Positions 24,537 through 33,608 are shown, counted from the first letter of the stretch. The stretch is DNA of 64,000 bases from Streptomyces sp. SAI-127 (GCF_029894425.1 NZ_JARXYJ010000001.1:7088501-7152500); one strand, 5' to 3'. Made by a program: numbers and translations. Notes: generated by a model from the sequence alone, not told the origin.

Positions 24537-25208
24537 TCAGTTCAGACAACGGTCGATCGCCGTCCGCAGCGCCCGCCGCAGCTCCGGTGACGGCAGCGGG
24601 CCGGCGCCCCCGGCCCCGGCCGTGACCACCGCCGCGACCTTGCGCAGCTTGGTGTTGGAGAGCTGGGAGGCCTCCCGCAGGACGTTCCATGCCTGGTCCG
24701 AGGAGCAGGCATGGGTGGCCATCAGGACACCGCGCGCCTGGTCGATGACCGGGCGGGTGACGATCGCCTGCCGGAGCTGCTCGACCTCCGTGCGCAGCGC
24801 GTCCAGCTGTTCCGCGCGCTCCAGGACCACCGCGGAGGGCACGGGCTCGCGGTGGGTTCCGGGGCCGTGCAGCGGATCGTCGGGATCCAGACCGGCCATC
24901 TCCAGGACGCGGCGCGGCTGGTCGTTCCAGCCGGTCGCCGTCACCCGTACGCGACGGCGGCGGCCGTAGGTGTCGAGGACCTCCAGGAACCGCAGTCCCG
25001 TCGTGTCCATGAAGGCGACGCCGGTCATGTCCAGGTCGACCCGGCCGGTGCCGTCCGGCAGCCGCGCCAGCGCCTGGGCCAGGGTGTCCGCACAGCCGTG
25101 GATCAGATCGCCGCGGAGGACGAGCACGGCCCTGCCCCCCTCCACGCCGGCGTCGATGGTCAGAGTGTTCAGTCGCCCTGCGAGCGATGTGTGTGTCGCT
25201 GAGCTCAT
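24537..25208 (-). CDS. STAS-ANTAR domain protein (anti-anti-sigma-like)
   Basis: A 223-residue two-domain protein. The STAS domain (about 10-105) has the anti-anti-sigma motif as FMDTTGLRFL, with Thr where SpoIIAA has the phosphorylated Ser. A linker coil (EQLDALRTEVEQLRQAI) leads to an ANTAR RNA-binding domain (IDQARGVLMATHACSSDQAW). Such proteins couple partner switching to antitermination. ATG 25208 follows GAGGCGGAC; a GTG ten codons earlier is possible. It diverges from a MEDS-HATPase gene, a likely partner since HATPase_c anti-sigma kinases bind STAS proteins. Confidence 0.85.
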   Translation of the reverse strand: MSSATHTSLAGRLNTLTIDAGVEGGRAVLVLRGDLIHGCADTLAQALARLPDGTGRVDLDMTGVAFMDTTGLRFLEVLDTYGRRRRVRVTATGWNDQPRRVLEMAGLDPDDPLHGPGTHREPVPSAVVLERAEQLDALRTEVEQLRQAIVTRPVIDQARGVLMATHACSSDQAWNVLREASQLSNTKLRKVAAVVTAGAGGAGPLPSPELRRALRTAIDRCLN

Positions 25209-25346
25209 GTCCGCCTCGCTGCTCCCCACAGTCGTCACGACGTTGAGTCACCGATCGCCGCCGACTCCCGGCCCGGTCCGAGGGTGTGGCCGCGCAGGGC
25301 CCGGCGGTGCTGGAATGCGCCTGCCCGGCGTGTCGGGCAGTACACC

Positions 25347-25412
25347 CGGCTCATCCGGGGAGTACATCCGGCTCATCCGGGGAGTACATCCGGCTCATGG
25401 GGGGAGTGACAG
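25347..25412. repeat. 22-bp tandem repeat in the divergent STAS/MEDS promoter region
   Basis: CGGCTCATCCGGGGAGTACATC occurs at 25347-25368 and 25369-25390, with a degenerate third copy to 25412 and a partial copy (GGGCAGTACACC) just before. At two helical turns per unit, the copies would lie on one face of the DNA. The 320-bp gap 25209-25530 holds no gene, so this is probably a regulatory array for one or both divergent genes. Confidence 0.7.
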
Positions 25413-25530
25413 GCGCCTCCCGGGGGTAAACGCGGTCTCGTCCAGGTAGTGGCGCAGAGACGTTTCTGTCGGGGAGACGTATCGAAGGGGAGACAGCCCG
25501 GTCGGCAGAGTGGAGAGCAGGTGTGGACAC

Positions 25531-26526
25531 ATGGTCCAAGGCGCCCAGGCGCCGCCTTCCGGCAGGCGGGAGCGCGGTGACGACGCCGTGAACGCCGTGG
25601 CCGAGACCGCGGGTCCGTTCGTGCATCCCGCGCTCTTCTACCGCGACGAGCGGGACTACCTCGCCGGTGTGGTGCCGTTCGTACGCAAGGCGCTCGCCGC
25701 CGGGGAACCGGTGGCCGTGGCCGTGCCCACCGAGAACCTGCGGCTGCTGAAGGCGGAGATCGGCGCCGGGGAGGCCGTACGGTTCCTCGACATGCGCGAG
25801 GCCGGGCGCAACCCCGGCCGGATCATCCCTGGGGTGCTGCGCGCCTTCGCCGACGCCCAGCCGCCGGGTACCCGGGTGCGGATCGTCGGCGAGCCGATCT
25901 GGGCCGGGCGCACGGCCACCGAGTACCCGGCCTGCGTCCAGCACGAGGCCCTGATCAACGCGGCCTTCCAGGGCCGCCCGGTCACCATCCTGTGCCCGTA
26001 CGACACCCGGCGCCTCGACCGGCAGGCCGTCGCCGACGCCTACGCCACCCACCCCGTGGTCGTCGACGCCGGCTCCGGGCGCGAGGAGGAGAGCGCACGC
26101 TACGACTTCGAGGCCGTGCACGCCCGCTACAACGCACCCCTGCCGCCGGCCCCGGACGTGCCGGCCCACGCCTTCGTCGCCGATGTGCTCGGCGAGATCC
26201 GGCACTTCGCCACCGACGCGGCCGCGCGGTTCGGGCTCGTGCGGCCACGGCTCGACGACCTGGCGCTGGCCGTCGCCGAGCTGACCACCAACAGCGTGGT
26301 GCACGGCGGCGGTTCGGGCCTGCTGCGGGTATGGGCCGAGGACGGGCACGTGGTCTGCGAGGTCCGCGACCGGGGACACCTCACCGACCTGCTGGCCGGC
26401 CGCCGACCGCCCTCACGGGGCCAGCACGGCGGCCGCGGCCTCCTCATCGTCAACCTCGTCGCCGACCTCGTGCGGGTGCACACCGGGCCGGAGGGCTCCA
26501 CCGTCCGCTGCTGGTTCGCTCTCTGA
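25531..26526 (+). CDS. MEDS and HATPase_c domain sensor (anti-sigma-factor kinase type)
   Basis: A protein of about 331 residues. The N-terminal MEDS domain (methanogen/methylotroph DcmR sensory; ERDYLAGVVPFVRKALAAGE, then FLDMREAGRNPGRI) is followed by an RsbW-like HATPase_c_2 domain (LDDLALAVAELTTNSVVHGG, N box; then EVRDRG and GRGLLIVNLVADLV). This order is common in Streptomyces signalling proteins that phosphorylate STAS anti-anti-sigma factors. The start is uncertain: GTG 25510, ATG 25531 and GTG 25588 are possible. Its last ~80 bp are repeated twice more downstream. Confidence 0.82.
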   Translation: MVQGAQAPPSGRRERGDDAVNAVAETAGPFVHPALFYRDERDYLAGVVPFVRKALAAGEPVAVAVPTENLRLLKAEIGAGEAVRFLDMREAGRNPGRIIPGVLRAFADAQPPGTRVRIVGEPIWAGRTATEYPACVQHEALINAAFQGRPVTILCPYDTRRLDRQAVADAYATHPVVVDAGSGREEESARYDFEAVHARYNAPLPPAPDVPAHAFVADVLGEIRHFATDAAARFGLVRPRLDDLALAVAELTTNSVVHGGGSGLLRVWAEDGHVVCEVRDRGHLTDLLAGRRPPSRGQHGGRGLLIVNLVADLVRVHTGPEGSTVRCWFAL

Positions 26527-26810
26527 GAGGCGGCGCCCCGAGCGCCAGGGCGGCCGGTCATGGCGAGATCGTCAACCTCGTCGCCGGTCTCGTGCGGGTG
26601 CACGCCGGGCCGGAGGGCTCCACCGTCCGCTGCTGGTTCGCTTTCTGAGAGGCCGTGATCCGCGCGCGGCCGCCGGTCATGGCGAGATCGTCAACCTCGT
26701 CGCCGGTCTCGTGCGGGTGCACGCCGGGCCGGAGGGCTCGACGGTCCGCTGCTGGTTCGCCCTCTGAGATGCCGCGACCCGCGCGCCACGGCCGCCGGTC
26801 ACGGCGAGTC
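26446..26810 (+). repeat. About 120-bp tandem repeat: 3' end of the MEDS-HATPase gene present three times plus a partial copy
   Basis: The block that encodes the last 26 residues (IVNLVADLVRVHTGPEGSTV, then RCWFAL and TGA) starts at 26446 and recurs at 26568 and 26687; the stop codons fall at 26524, 26646 and 26765, i.e. steps of 122 and 119 bp. Copies 2 and 3 keep the reading frame of the tail, the stop and the following spacer (GAGAGGC..., GCCGGTCATGGCGAG) with only scattered changes. A fourth partial spacer copy ends near 26810. The remaining gap up to 26949 has no gene; TTGACC at 26859 could be a -35 for the next gene. Confidence 0.9.
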
Positions 26811-26949
26811 CTCGTCCCGGTGGCCGAACTGCGCCGGTCCACCCCGCCCCGGTCCCGTTTGACCTGCGAATTCGTTTCGCCGTACCCCCGCGTGGGCAAG
26901 GTTCGGGCAGCGTGGCCCGGTCAAGGCCTCGGGTGGGGGGAGCGCGGCG

Positions 26950-27828
26950 GTGCCCGACCATGTGCGTACGGCGGACGGACGACGGTTACGGGTGGAGGTC
27001 TCGGGGGATCCGCACGGACGCCCCGTGTTCCTCCTGCACGGCATGCCCGGCAGCCGGGTGGGGCCGAAACCCCGCTCGTTCTTCCTCCACCAGCGCGGCG
27101 CGCGCCTCATCAGCTACGACCGGCCGGGGTACGGCGGTTCGGACCGCATGCCGCGCCGCCGGGTGGCGGACGTGGCCCAGGATGTGGCCGATGTGGCCGA
27201 CGCCCTCGAACTCGACCGGTTCGCGGTGGCCGGCCGCTCCGCCGGAGCCCCGCACGCCCTGGCCTGCGCCGCGCTGCTGCCGGACCGGGTGACCAGGGCG
27301 GCGGCGTTGGTGGGCTGGGCACCGCGCGACGCGGAGGGCCTGGACTGGTATGCGGGGATGGCGCCGTCCAACGTCGCCGCCCTGAGCACGGCCGCCACCG
27401 ACCCCGAGCGTTTCGCCGCCGGGATCATCCCGCGCTCCGCCGCCATCCGCAGTGATCCCGCGCGCCTGCTGGAGGAACTGCGCGAGGAACTCACCGCCGA
27501 CGACAGGCTGATCGTCTCGGACAACACCATCCGCTCGATGCTGCTGCGCAACTACCGTGAGGCGCTGCGCACTTCGCCGTACGGCTGGATCGACGACGCC
27601 CTGGCCCTCACCGCGTCCTGGGGCTTCGACCCGGCGCGGATCAAGGTGCCGGTGCTGCTGTGGCACGGCAAGGACGACGTCTTCTCCCCGGCCTCGCACG
27701 CCTCCTGGCTCGCCGACCGCATCCCGCGTGCCACGGCCGTCCTGGAACCCACGTCGGCACACTTCGCCGCACTGCGCGCCCTGCCCGCCGTGCTGGACTG
27801 GCTGCTGGCCGAAACGCGGACGCACTGA
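26950..27828 (+). CDS. Alpha/beta hydrolase fold protein
   Basis: A 292-residue hydrolase with the oxyanion-loop motif LLHGMPGSRVG, the nucleophile elbow GRSAGAP (Ser), the acidic stretch LLWHGKDDVFSP (Asp) and the catalytic His near the C-terminus (TSAHFAAL). There is a cap domain between and no signal peptide. The substrate cannot be read from sequence; relatives include epoxide hydrolases, esterases and proline iminopeptidase-like enzymes. GTG 26950 has GGGGGAG upstream. It is flanked by repeat regions on both sides and appears monocistronic. Confidence 0.85.
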   Translation: MPDHVRTADGRRLRVEVSGDPHGRPVFLLHGMPGSRVGPKPRSFFLHQRGARLISYDRPGYGGSDRMPRRRVADVAQDVADVADALELDRFAVAGRSAGAPHALACAALLPDRVTRAAALVGWAPRDAEGLDWYAGMAPSNVAALSTAATDPERFAAGIIPRSAAIRSDPARLLEELREELTADDRLIVSDNTIRSMLLRNYREALRTSPYGWIDDALALTASWGFDPARIKVPVLLWHGKDDVFSPASHASWLADRIPRATAVLEPTSAHFAALRALPAVLDWLLAETRTH

Positions 27829-28042
27829 CGCGCATCCGCGCGGGGTGGGCGGACGGGCTGGTGGAGGCGTGGGCGGACGGCCGGGCCGGCGGGCCGGCGG
27901 GCGAGGGGATGATCGGAGGCGCGGACGCACGAGCGCATGGGTGGGCTGGTGGGCGCGCGGACGAGCGGGGGCCGAGGCGTGGGCGGACGGCCGGGTTTGG
28001 CGGAGGCAGAGGCGGACGGGCGCTAGGGCAGGCGGGCGGACG

Positions 28043-28230
28043 GGTTGGCGGAGGCAGGGGTGGACGGGCGCTCGCGCGGGTGGGTGGACGCGTGGGCGGG
28101 TGGACGGGTTGGCGGAGGCAGGGGTGGACGGGCGCTCGCGCGGGTGGGTGGACGCGTGGGCGGGTGGACGGGTTGGCGGAGGCAGGGGTGGACGGGCGCT
28201 CGGGCAGGCGGGTGGACGCGCTGACGTACG
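28043..28230. repeat. 64-bp minisatellite inside a G-rich repeat region
   Basis: A 64-bp unit (beginning GGTTGGCGGAGGCAGGGGTG) is repeated at 28043-28106 and 28107-28170 almost perfectly, with a third, diverging copy to about 28230. Degenerate versions of its GGACGGGCG core extend back to about 27830. The whole gap 27829-28273 between the hydrolase and fxsT is strongly strand-biased in G and contains no gene; long open frames here are by-products of the repeat. Confidence 0.85.
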
Positions 28231-28273
28231 ACGGACGGCGCCGTCTCACTCGGCGGCGCCGGCCCGCGCGGGG

Positions 28274-31200
28274 TCACACGGACAGTGGCTCCAGGTCCCG
28301 GTAGATGCGCCGCTCACGGCTCGCCAGCAGGGTGATGCCGTTGTCCTCCCCGAGCAGCAGGCGCAGTTCCGCCAGCGCGTCGTCCCGCAGGGCGCGGGCC
28401 TCGGCGTCACGGCCCAGGGCCCGCAGGGCGAGCCCCAGGTTGGTGACCACGGCGAGCGTCTCGGGGTGGTGGCCGCCGAGGGCCTCGCGCAGCACCGGCA
28501 GCGCCGCCTCGTCCCGTTCCCGCGCCTCCTCGAAGCGGCCCTGGTCGTAGAGGACGTTGGCGTAGTTCACGCTGCTGAACACGGCGTGCGGATGGTGCTC
28601 GCCCAGCACCTCCGCCATGCGGGGCAGCACCTTGAGGAACACCGCCTCCGCCTCGTCCAGGTCCCGGCAGCCCCAGTGGAAGATCCCCAGGTTGTTCAGG
28701 GCCGCCTGGGTGTACGGATGCGCCTCGCCCGGCACCTTCATGTACTCGGCGAGCACCTCCTGGGCCACCTCGCGGGCCCTGTCCCGTTCGTCGGCAGCGA
28801 ACAGGTCCGCCGCCAGGTTCAGGTCGCAGGCCAGCGAGTCGGGCGTCGCGGCCGAGTACTGGTCCTTGTACTGCTTGCGGGTCGCCTCGGTCAGCCGACG
28901 GGCGTCCTCCAGCTGCCCGTTGCGGCGCAGCGACACCGCCAGGGACTTGGCGCAGCGCAGGGTGCCGGGGAACTCCCTGCTCAGGATCCGTTTGTGGGCC
29001 GCGTACGCCCGCGACAGGATGGACACCGACTCCGCGTACCGCCCGACCTCCCTGAGGTCACGGCCGAGCCGCTCGGCCGAGGCCAGCGTGTAGGGATGGT
29101 CGGGGCCGAGGACGGCCGTACGCCGGTCGAGCGTGTCCTGGTCGATGCCGCGTGCCTGGCCGTAGTTGCCCACCATCCGCAGGGCGAGAGCGAGGTTGTT
29201 GGCCGCGCTGAGGGTGCGCCGGTGCGACTCGTGGAAGATCTCGCTGAAGCCGTCGTGCGCCCTCTTGGCCAGGTCGACCGCCTTCGTGTACTCGCCCAGG
29301 GCCGCCAGGTCGCTGGAGAGCGCGGACATGGTGGCGTACGTGTGCGGGTGCTGTTCGCCCAGTTCCCGGCGCTGGCGTTCGAGCAGGTCCTCGCCGATCT
29401 CCCGGGCCTCCACGTAACGCCCCTGCGACCGCAGCACGTTGGCGAGGTGGAAACGCAGGTAGAGGTAGTAGACGTCGTCCTCCCCGAGCACCGGCATCCA
29501 GTGCTGGAGCAGGTCCTCCGCGAGGCGCCTCGCGGCCAGGAAGTCACCGCGTTTCCACTGGTAGCGGACCCGGTCGATGAGCAGTCGACGGGTGTCGGCC
29601 TCACGGCAGTTGCGGGCGTCGGAAGCGGACAGGTGCGGCCAGATGACGGCGAAGCGGGGCCACGTGGCCGGGTCGTCGATGGGTTCGTCGCCGTCGGGCC
29701 GGGCGCCCGCCAGGACGGTATGCACGACGTGCCGGGCCTCCTGCTGCTTCTCCTCGGGCATCTGGGCGCGGATCACCGCCTGCACCAGCCGGTGCACCTG
29801 GAGGCTGTTGGTCTTCTGGTCGACCTTGGCGAGCGCGAACCGGCCGATCTCCCGGATGACCCGGCCGAGCAGCAGGCTCTCCTGGAGCGAGGGGTCGTAC
29901 GGCTTGAGCGCAGTGATCATCTCCTTGCTGTAGAGCAGTTGCTGGGAGATCGGCTCGGGAGCGAGGAAGGCGCACAGCTGCAGCAGCCGCACCGCCGCGG
30001 GTGACCGCTTCTCCAGCTGTTCGATCGACACGTTCCAGGTGGCCGCGACCGTCCGCGGGTAGTCGGGCGGCTGGTTGAGGTCCAGCACCTCGGTGGTCTG
30101 CCGGGCCAGCTGTCGCAGATAGTCCTCTATCGGGGTGGCGGTCTCGGCCAGCCAGGCCGCCGCCTGCTCGACCGCCAGCGGCAGGTCGCCGAGGGCCTCC
30201 GCCACCCGGTCGGCGTCCTCGGCCGTCAGGCCGTCCTCGCGGCGCCGGGTCAGGTGCTCGATGCTTTCCTTGCGCTCGAAGACGTCGATCTGCTGGGACG
30301 CCCCGTGCTGGGACCAGGCCTGGTTGCGGGAGGTGACGAGGATGTGCCCACCGTCCCCGGTGGGGAAGTAGCGGGCCAGCTCCGCGGGATCGCCGGCGTT
30401 GTCGAAGACCAGGATCCAGCGCTTGGTCGGCAGCCCGCGGGACAGCCGCTGCACGGCTTCCTGGCTGGCCTTCGTCATGTCGTCCTCGGGGCTCGTCGCG
30501 CCTATCAGCGGGGCGAGTTCGGCCAGCGAGGCGACCACGTCGTCGATGTGTTCGGCGGACATCCACCAGACCAGGTCGTAGTCGGCCATGAAGCGGTGCA
30601 CGTACTCGATGGCGAGCTGGGTCTTGCCCACGCCGCCCAGTCCGAACAGTGCCTGCGGCTGCGGCGGGCCGGACAGGTCGCCCAGCTGCGTGCGGATCCG
30701 GTCCATGATCGGGGCCCGGCCGGTGAAGGTGGTGTTGCGCTGGGGCGCGTTCCAGATACCGGGGGTGATGCCGGGGAAGCGGGGGGCCGAGGGGCTGCTC
30801 TCGGCCGGCTGCAGCGGGAGTTCCAGCGCGCGCTGGAGCGCGGCCACACACTCCGTCTCGTCGAGCCGGTGCAGGTCGGTGCACGGCTCCGGGAGCGGGA
30901 CCTCCTCGACCCGCAGCGGCACCACCGAGCTGCGGGCGCCGTCCGGGGTCCGCTCGCCGAGGGCACGCCAGACGGAGTCGGCGTACCGGGACTCCTGGAA
31001 GGTCTTCGACAGCAGCACCACGGTGTGGGCGGTCGTCTCCGCCGGCTCGACCGGGCCGGTGGATATCTCGTGCAGCGTGACCTCGCAGCCGGCCCGCTTG
31101 AGGAGGTACTCGACCCAGTCGGCCCACATCCGCTTCTCCGCCGCGTACGCGACCACGACATCGGCCACGCTGGTCAGCGGCCGGCGCCTGAGGTAGGCGT

Positions 31201-32194
31201 CCCGGCAGCGCAGCCGGACCGGTTCGGGGATCTGCGGCAGCGAGGTGACCTCGCGGTCGGAGATGACGGCCGTGAGCCGCTCGAAGGCGGACAGCAGCGA
31301 GTTGGCGATGCCGCTCTCGTCGCCGACGGTGGCGAGGGTCTCCTCGTAGGCGTAGTACGGGCGGTAGGGGATCTCGACGTTGCCCCAGTAGGCGCTGAGC
31401 TCCTCCTGGCTCAGCGGCCGGCCGTCCGCCCCCTTGGGCAGTCCCTCGAACCGCATCCGGGCCAGCGCGCGACCGGCGTCGACCTTCTCCTTCTCGCCCT
31501 CGTCGATGCGCATCGGCACCGGCAGGACCCGTATCCGGCGCGGCCGGTAGCCCTCCTCGACACTGCGGGCGACCACCGCCGCTCCCTCCAGCGCCTGGTC
31601 GCTGAGGGTGAAGCAGTCCACCAGAACGTCGGGCATCTCCATGGTGCAGATGTCGGCGTTGTCCGAGAGACCGGTGCGGCTGTCGATCAGGACGTAGTCG
31701 TACGTCTTCTTCATGCTGGCCCTGAGCGCCCTGAGGAAGGTGCCGCCGCCGAGGCGCTCGTAGAAGTTGTCCCACTCGAACGAGGTGACCGCCGCCGAGT
31801 AGGCCCGGTCCTGGCGGCCCGCGGAGAGGAAGTCGAGGGAGCCGCCCTCGGGGAAGTGCAGGTCGAAGCGCTCGGGCCGGATGGACACGGCGTGCTGCTC
31901 GACCTGGGCGTAGGCCAGGTGCCAGTCGTCGGGGCGCTGGGTGCCCGTGGTCGCGGCCCAGGCGTAGTCCTGGATGATGTTGATGACCCCCGGGGTCGCG
32001 GACAGCGCCTTGGGGTCCAGGAACGGGTGGAAGAAGCGGTGCAGGCCCGGCGCCTCCAGGTCCCAGTCGACCGCGAGCACGCGTTTGCCGTTGGCCGCGA
32101 GGATCCAGGCGGTGTTGGCCAGGGCCATGGTGCGGCCCGTACCGCCCTTGTACGAATAGAAAGTGATGACACGTCCGTCGCGCGGGCCCGTCAT
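28274..32194 (-). CDS. fxsT: FxSxx-COOH system protein FxsT: ParA-like, TIR-like, NB-ARC and TPR domains
   Basis: A very large protein of 1306 residues. In order: a ParA/MinD-like ATPase with deviant Walker A (YKGGTGRTMALAN, about 16-27) and VLAVDWDLEAPG, to about 310; a TIR-like segment (VADVVVAYAAEKRMWADWVE, then HTVVLLSKTFQESRY, about 343-455); an NB-ARC/STAND NTPase with P-loop GLGGVGKT (518-525) and Walker B WILVFDNA (593-600); and TPRs from about 870 to the end (e.g. EDLLERQRRELGEQHPHTYA). The architecture resembles NLR immune sensors. It is soluble. ATG 32194 overlaps the fxsC stop; the longer upstream frame is a by-product. It is the last gene of the fxs operon. Confidence 0.88.
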   Translation of the reverse strand: MTGPRDGRVITFYSYKGGTGRTMALANTAWILAANGKRVLAVDWDLEAPGLHRFFHPFLDPKALSATPGVINIIQDYAWAATTGTQRPDDWHLAYAQVEQHAVSIRPERFDLHFPEGGSLDFLSAGRQDRAYSAAVTSFEWDNFYERLGGGTFLRALRASMKKTYDYVLIDSRTGLSDNADICTMEMPDVLVDCFTLSDQALEGAAVVARSVEEGYRPRRIRVLPVPMRIDEGEKEKVDAGRALARMRFEGLPKGADGRPLSQEELSAYWGNVEIPYRPYYAYEETLATVGDESGIANSLLSAFERLTAVISDREVTSLPQIPEPVRLRCRDAYLRRRPLTSVADVVVAYAAEKRMWADWVEYLLKRAGCEVTLHEISTGPVEPAETTAHTVVLLSKTFQESRYADSVWRALGERTPDGARSSVVPLRVEEVPLPEPCTDLHRLDETECVAALQRALELPLQPAESSPSAPRFPGITPGIWNAPQRNTTFTGRAPIMDRIRTQLGDLSGPPQPQALFGLGGVGKTQLAIEYVHRFMADYDLVWWMSAEHIDDVVASLAELAPLIGATSPEDDMTKASQEAVQRLSRGLPTKRWILVFDNAGDPAELARYFPTGDGGHILVTSRNQAWSQHGASQQIDVFERKESIEHLTRRREDGLTAEDADRVAEALGDLPLAVEQAAAWLAETATPIEDYLRQLARQTTEVLDLNQPPDYPRTVAATWNVSIEQLEKRSPAAVRLLQLCAFLAPEPISQQLLYSKEMITALKPYDPSLQESLLLGRVIREIGRFALAKVDQKTNSLQVHRLVQAVIRAQMPEEKQQEARHVVHTVLAGARPDGDEPIDDPATWPRFAVIWPHLSASDARNCREADTRRLLIDRVRYQWKRGDFLAARRLAEDLLQHWMPVLGEDDVYYLYLRFHLANVLRSQGRYVEAREIGEDLLERQRRELGEQHPHTYATMSALSSDLAALGEYTKAVDLAKRAHDGFSEIFHESHRRTLSAANNLALALRMVGNYGQARGIDQDTLDRRTAVLGPDHPYTLASAERLGRDLREVGRYAESVSILSRAYAAHKRILSREFPGTLRCAKSLAVSLRRNGQLEDARRLTEATRKQYKDQYSAATPDSLACDLNLAADLFAADERDRAREVAQEVLAEYMKVPGEAHPYTQAALNNLGIFHWGCRDLDEAEAVFLKVLPRMAEVLGEHHPHAVFSSVNYANVLYDQGRFEEARERDEAALPVLREALGGHHPETLAVVTNLGLALRALGRDAEARALRDDALAELRLLLGEDNGITLLASRERRIYRDLEPLSV

Positions 32195-33591
32195 GCTTCT
32201 CCTCCGTGGTCGGGTCCGCCTTCCGGGTACGGCGGCTGGATGGGGCCCAGCAGACGGGGCCTGGGCACGTGCGGTCCCGGCGGCGGATGGGCCTCCGCGT
32301 GTTTGAGGTACTGCCGGGTGGTGTGCGCCACGACGGCGGGCAGCACGTCGGTGAACGCCTTGAGCGTGGGGACGCCGTTGACCGCGGTACGGCAGTCGGT
32401 GCGTCTGCCGCGCTCCAGCAGCAGCGGGAGCGTGCGCTCGAACTCCATGGTCAGGCGCTGTCCCTCGTCGCCGTGACACTGCAGGTCGGCCCGGTTCCAG
32501 GGGACGACCGCGCTCACCCACGGCTGGGCCTGGGCGTCGAACGCCTTCAGTCTGCGCCGCCGTTCCTCGTCGGTCAGCGTCCACCGGTCGACGAGCAGGA
32601 TGCGCGGCCGGCCGGTCTTGCCGCTCTCCTCGCCGGTGCCGGGGGAGAGGGGGCCGTCGGTGTCCTCGTCGTCGAAGGAGGAGACCGTGGGCCGGTAGTC
32701 CAGCGAGCGGATCAGCTCCTCCGCCAGGGCGGGCAGCGGGCGCGTCGACTCGGAGTGGTAGGGGTTCCAGTCCAGCGCGTCCTCGCCGTAGGGGCGCGGG
32801 TCGCGGTCCTCGGGGACGCTGTCGCGGGTGGGTGCGGCCACCGTCAGATGGATGTGCCGCGGTTCCTCGCCGCGCGGCCGGAACGCACTCGGTGTCGACT
32901 CGTAGTCGCGCAGCCGGCCCGGCGGCAGCGGCGACTCCTCGGCCACCTGGACGATCCGCTGGGCGAGGGTGAGGACGGTCTCCTCGTACTCGTCGCGCAG
33001 CCTGCTGAGTTTGATGAGCCCGTAGAAGCCGTTGGTCGCGTAACGGTCGCCGAAGGTCGTGCGATCGAGGTGTATGTGGCGTATGGAGTCCGGCAGTTGG
33101 TGGAAGTCGACGCGCGTCCACAGGGCCGGGACGATGGCCGACACCTCGCGTCCGCCGGCGGCCCGGGCGTGCAGGATGCGCTCGTTGAACGCGAACAGTT
33201 CACGGCCGCACATCTCGCTGGTGAAGTAGCGCGGTGACAGCAGCGGTACGAAGACCCGGCAGCGGGCCAGGTTCTCGCTGAGCTTCCTCGGCCACCCCAC
33301 GCCGGAGCCCATCTCCCGGTCTATGAAGCCGACTTCGGCGCCGGCGGGCAGGTCGGTCAGCGCCATGATGTGGTTGCACAGGTCCCGGTAGAGCTGGTGC
33401 ACCCAGTGATCGGGGTCGCCGCCACCCGAACCCCACGGCGGGGTGTGGGCGTAGCTGAGGAAGAAATAGGGCTGCCCCTCGGCCGAGGCCTGCCCCCACT
33501 CTCCGTCAGGTGTGTCCAACACGCCCCCCTGCGCGTCGATGACCCCGTAGCCGGAGCCACCTGTGACCGGAAGAACAATGTGCCTGACCAA
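32191..33591 (-). CDS. fxsC: TIR-like protein FxsC
   Basis: Up to 466 residues. The N-terminal TIR-like domain (about 42-190) has YFFLSYAHTPP, then RVFVPLLSPRYFTSEMCGRE, where the C-x-x-E-L arrangement sits at the position of the TIR catalytic Glu. The remainder (about 200-466) is family-specific, with SLDYRPTVSSFDDEDTD and a tail rich in proline. The TTG start at 33591 has only a weak ribosome site; GTG 33522 or TTG 33519 may be the real start, since the conserved part begins at GEWGQASAEGQPYFF. It overlaps fxsT by 4 bp. Role unknown: a TIR fold suggests NAD-related chemistry or signalling. Confidence 0.85.
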   Translation of the reverse strand: MVRHIVLPVTGGSGYGVIDAQGGVLDTPDGEWGQASAEGQPYFFLSYAHTPPWGSGGGDPDHWVHQLYRDLCNHIMALTDLPAGAEVGFIDREMGSGVGWPRKLSENLARCRVFVPLLSPRYFTSEMCGRELFAFNERILHARAAGGREVSAIVPALWTRVDFHQLPDSIRHIHLDRTTFGDRYATNGFYGLIKLSRLRDEYEETVLTLAQRIVQVAEESPLPPGRLRDYESTPSAFRPRGEEPRHIHLTVAAPTRDSVPEDRDPRPYGEDALDWNPYHSESTRPLPALAEELIRSLDYRPTVSSFDDEDTDGPLSPGTGEESGKTGRPRILLVDRWTLTDEERRRRLKAFDAQAQPWVSAVVPWNRADLQCHGDEGQRLTMEFERTLPLLLERGRRTDCRTAVNGVPTLKAFTDVLPAVVAHTTRQYLKHAEAHPPPGPHVPRPRLLGPIQPPYPEGGPDHGGEA

Positions 33592-33608
33592 GGGCCTGGG
33601 CGGTTCAC

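Noticed and set aside
25336..25412. CRISPR array
   Set aside because: The 22-bp units are adjacent with no spacers; the same holds for the 9-bp and 64-bp repeats. No cas genes are present.
30254..32476. 740-residue plus-strand frame opposite fxsT/fxsC
   Set aside because: Antisense by-product of the long FxsT frame; composition is repetitive and the true strand carries ParA, NB-ARC and TPR motifs.
28274..33121. 1615-residue reading of fxsT
   Set aside because: The first ~309 codons (33121-32195) lie across fxsC in another frame and are arginine/proline-rich; the ParA motif begins just after ATG 32194, which overlaps the fxsC stop.
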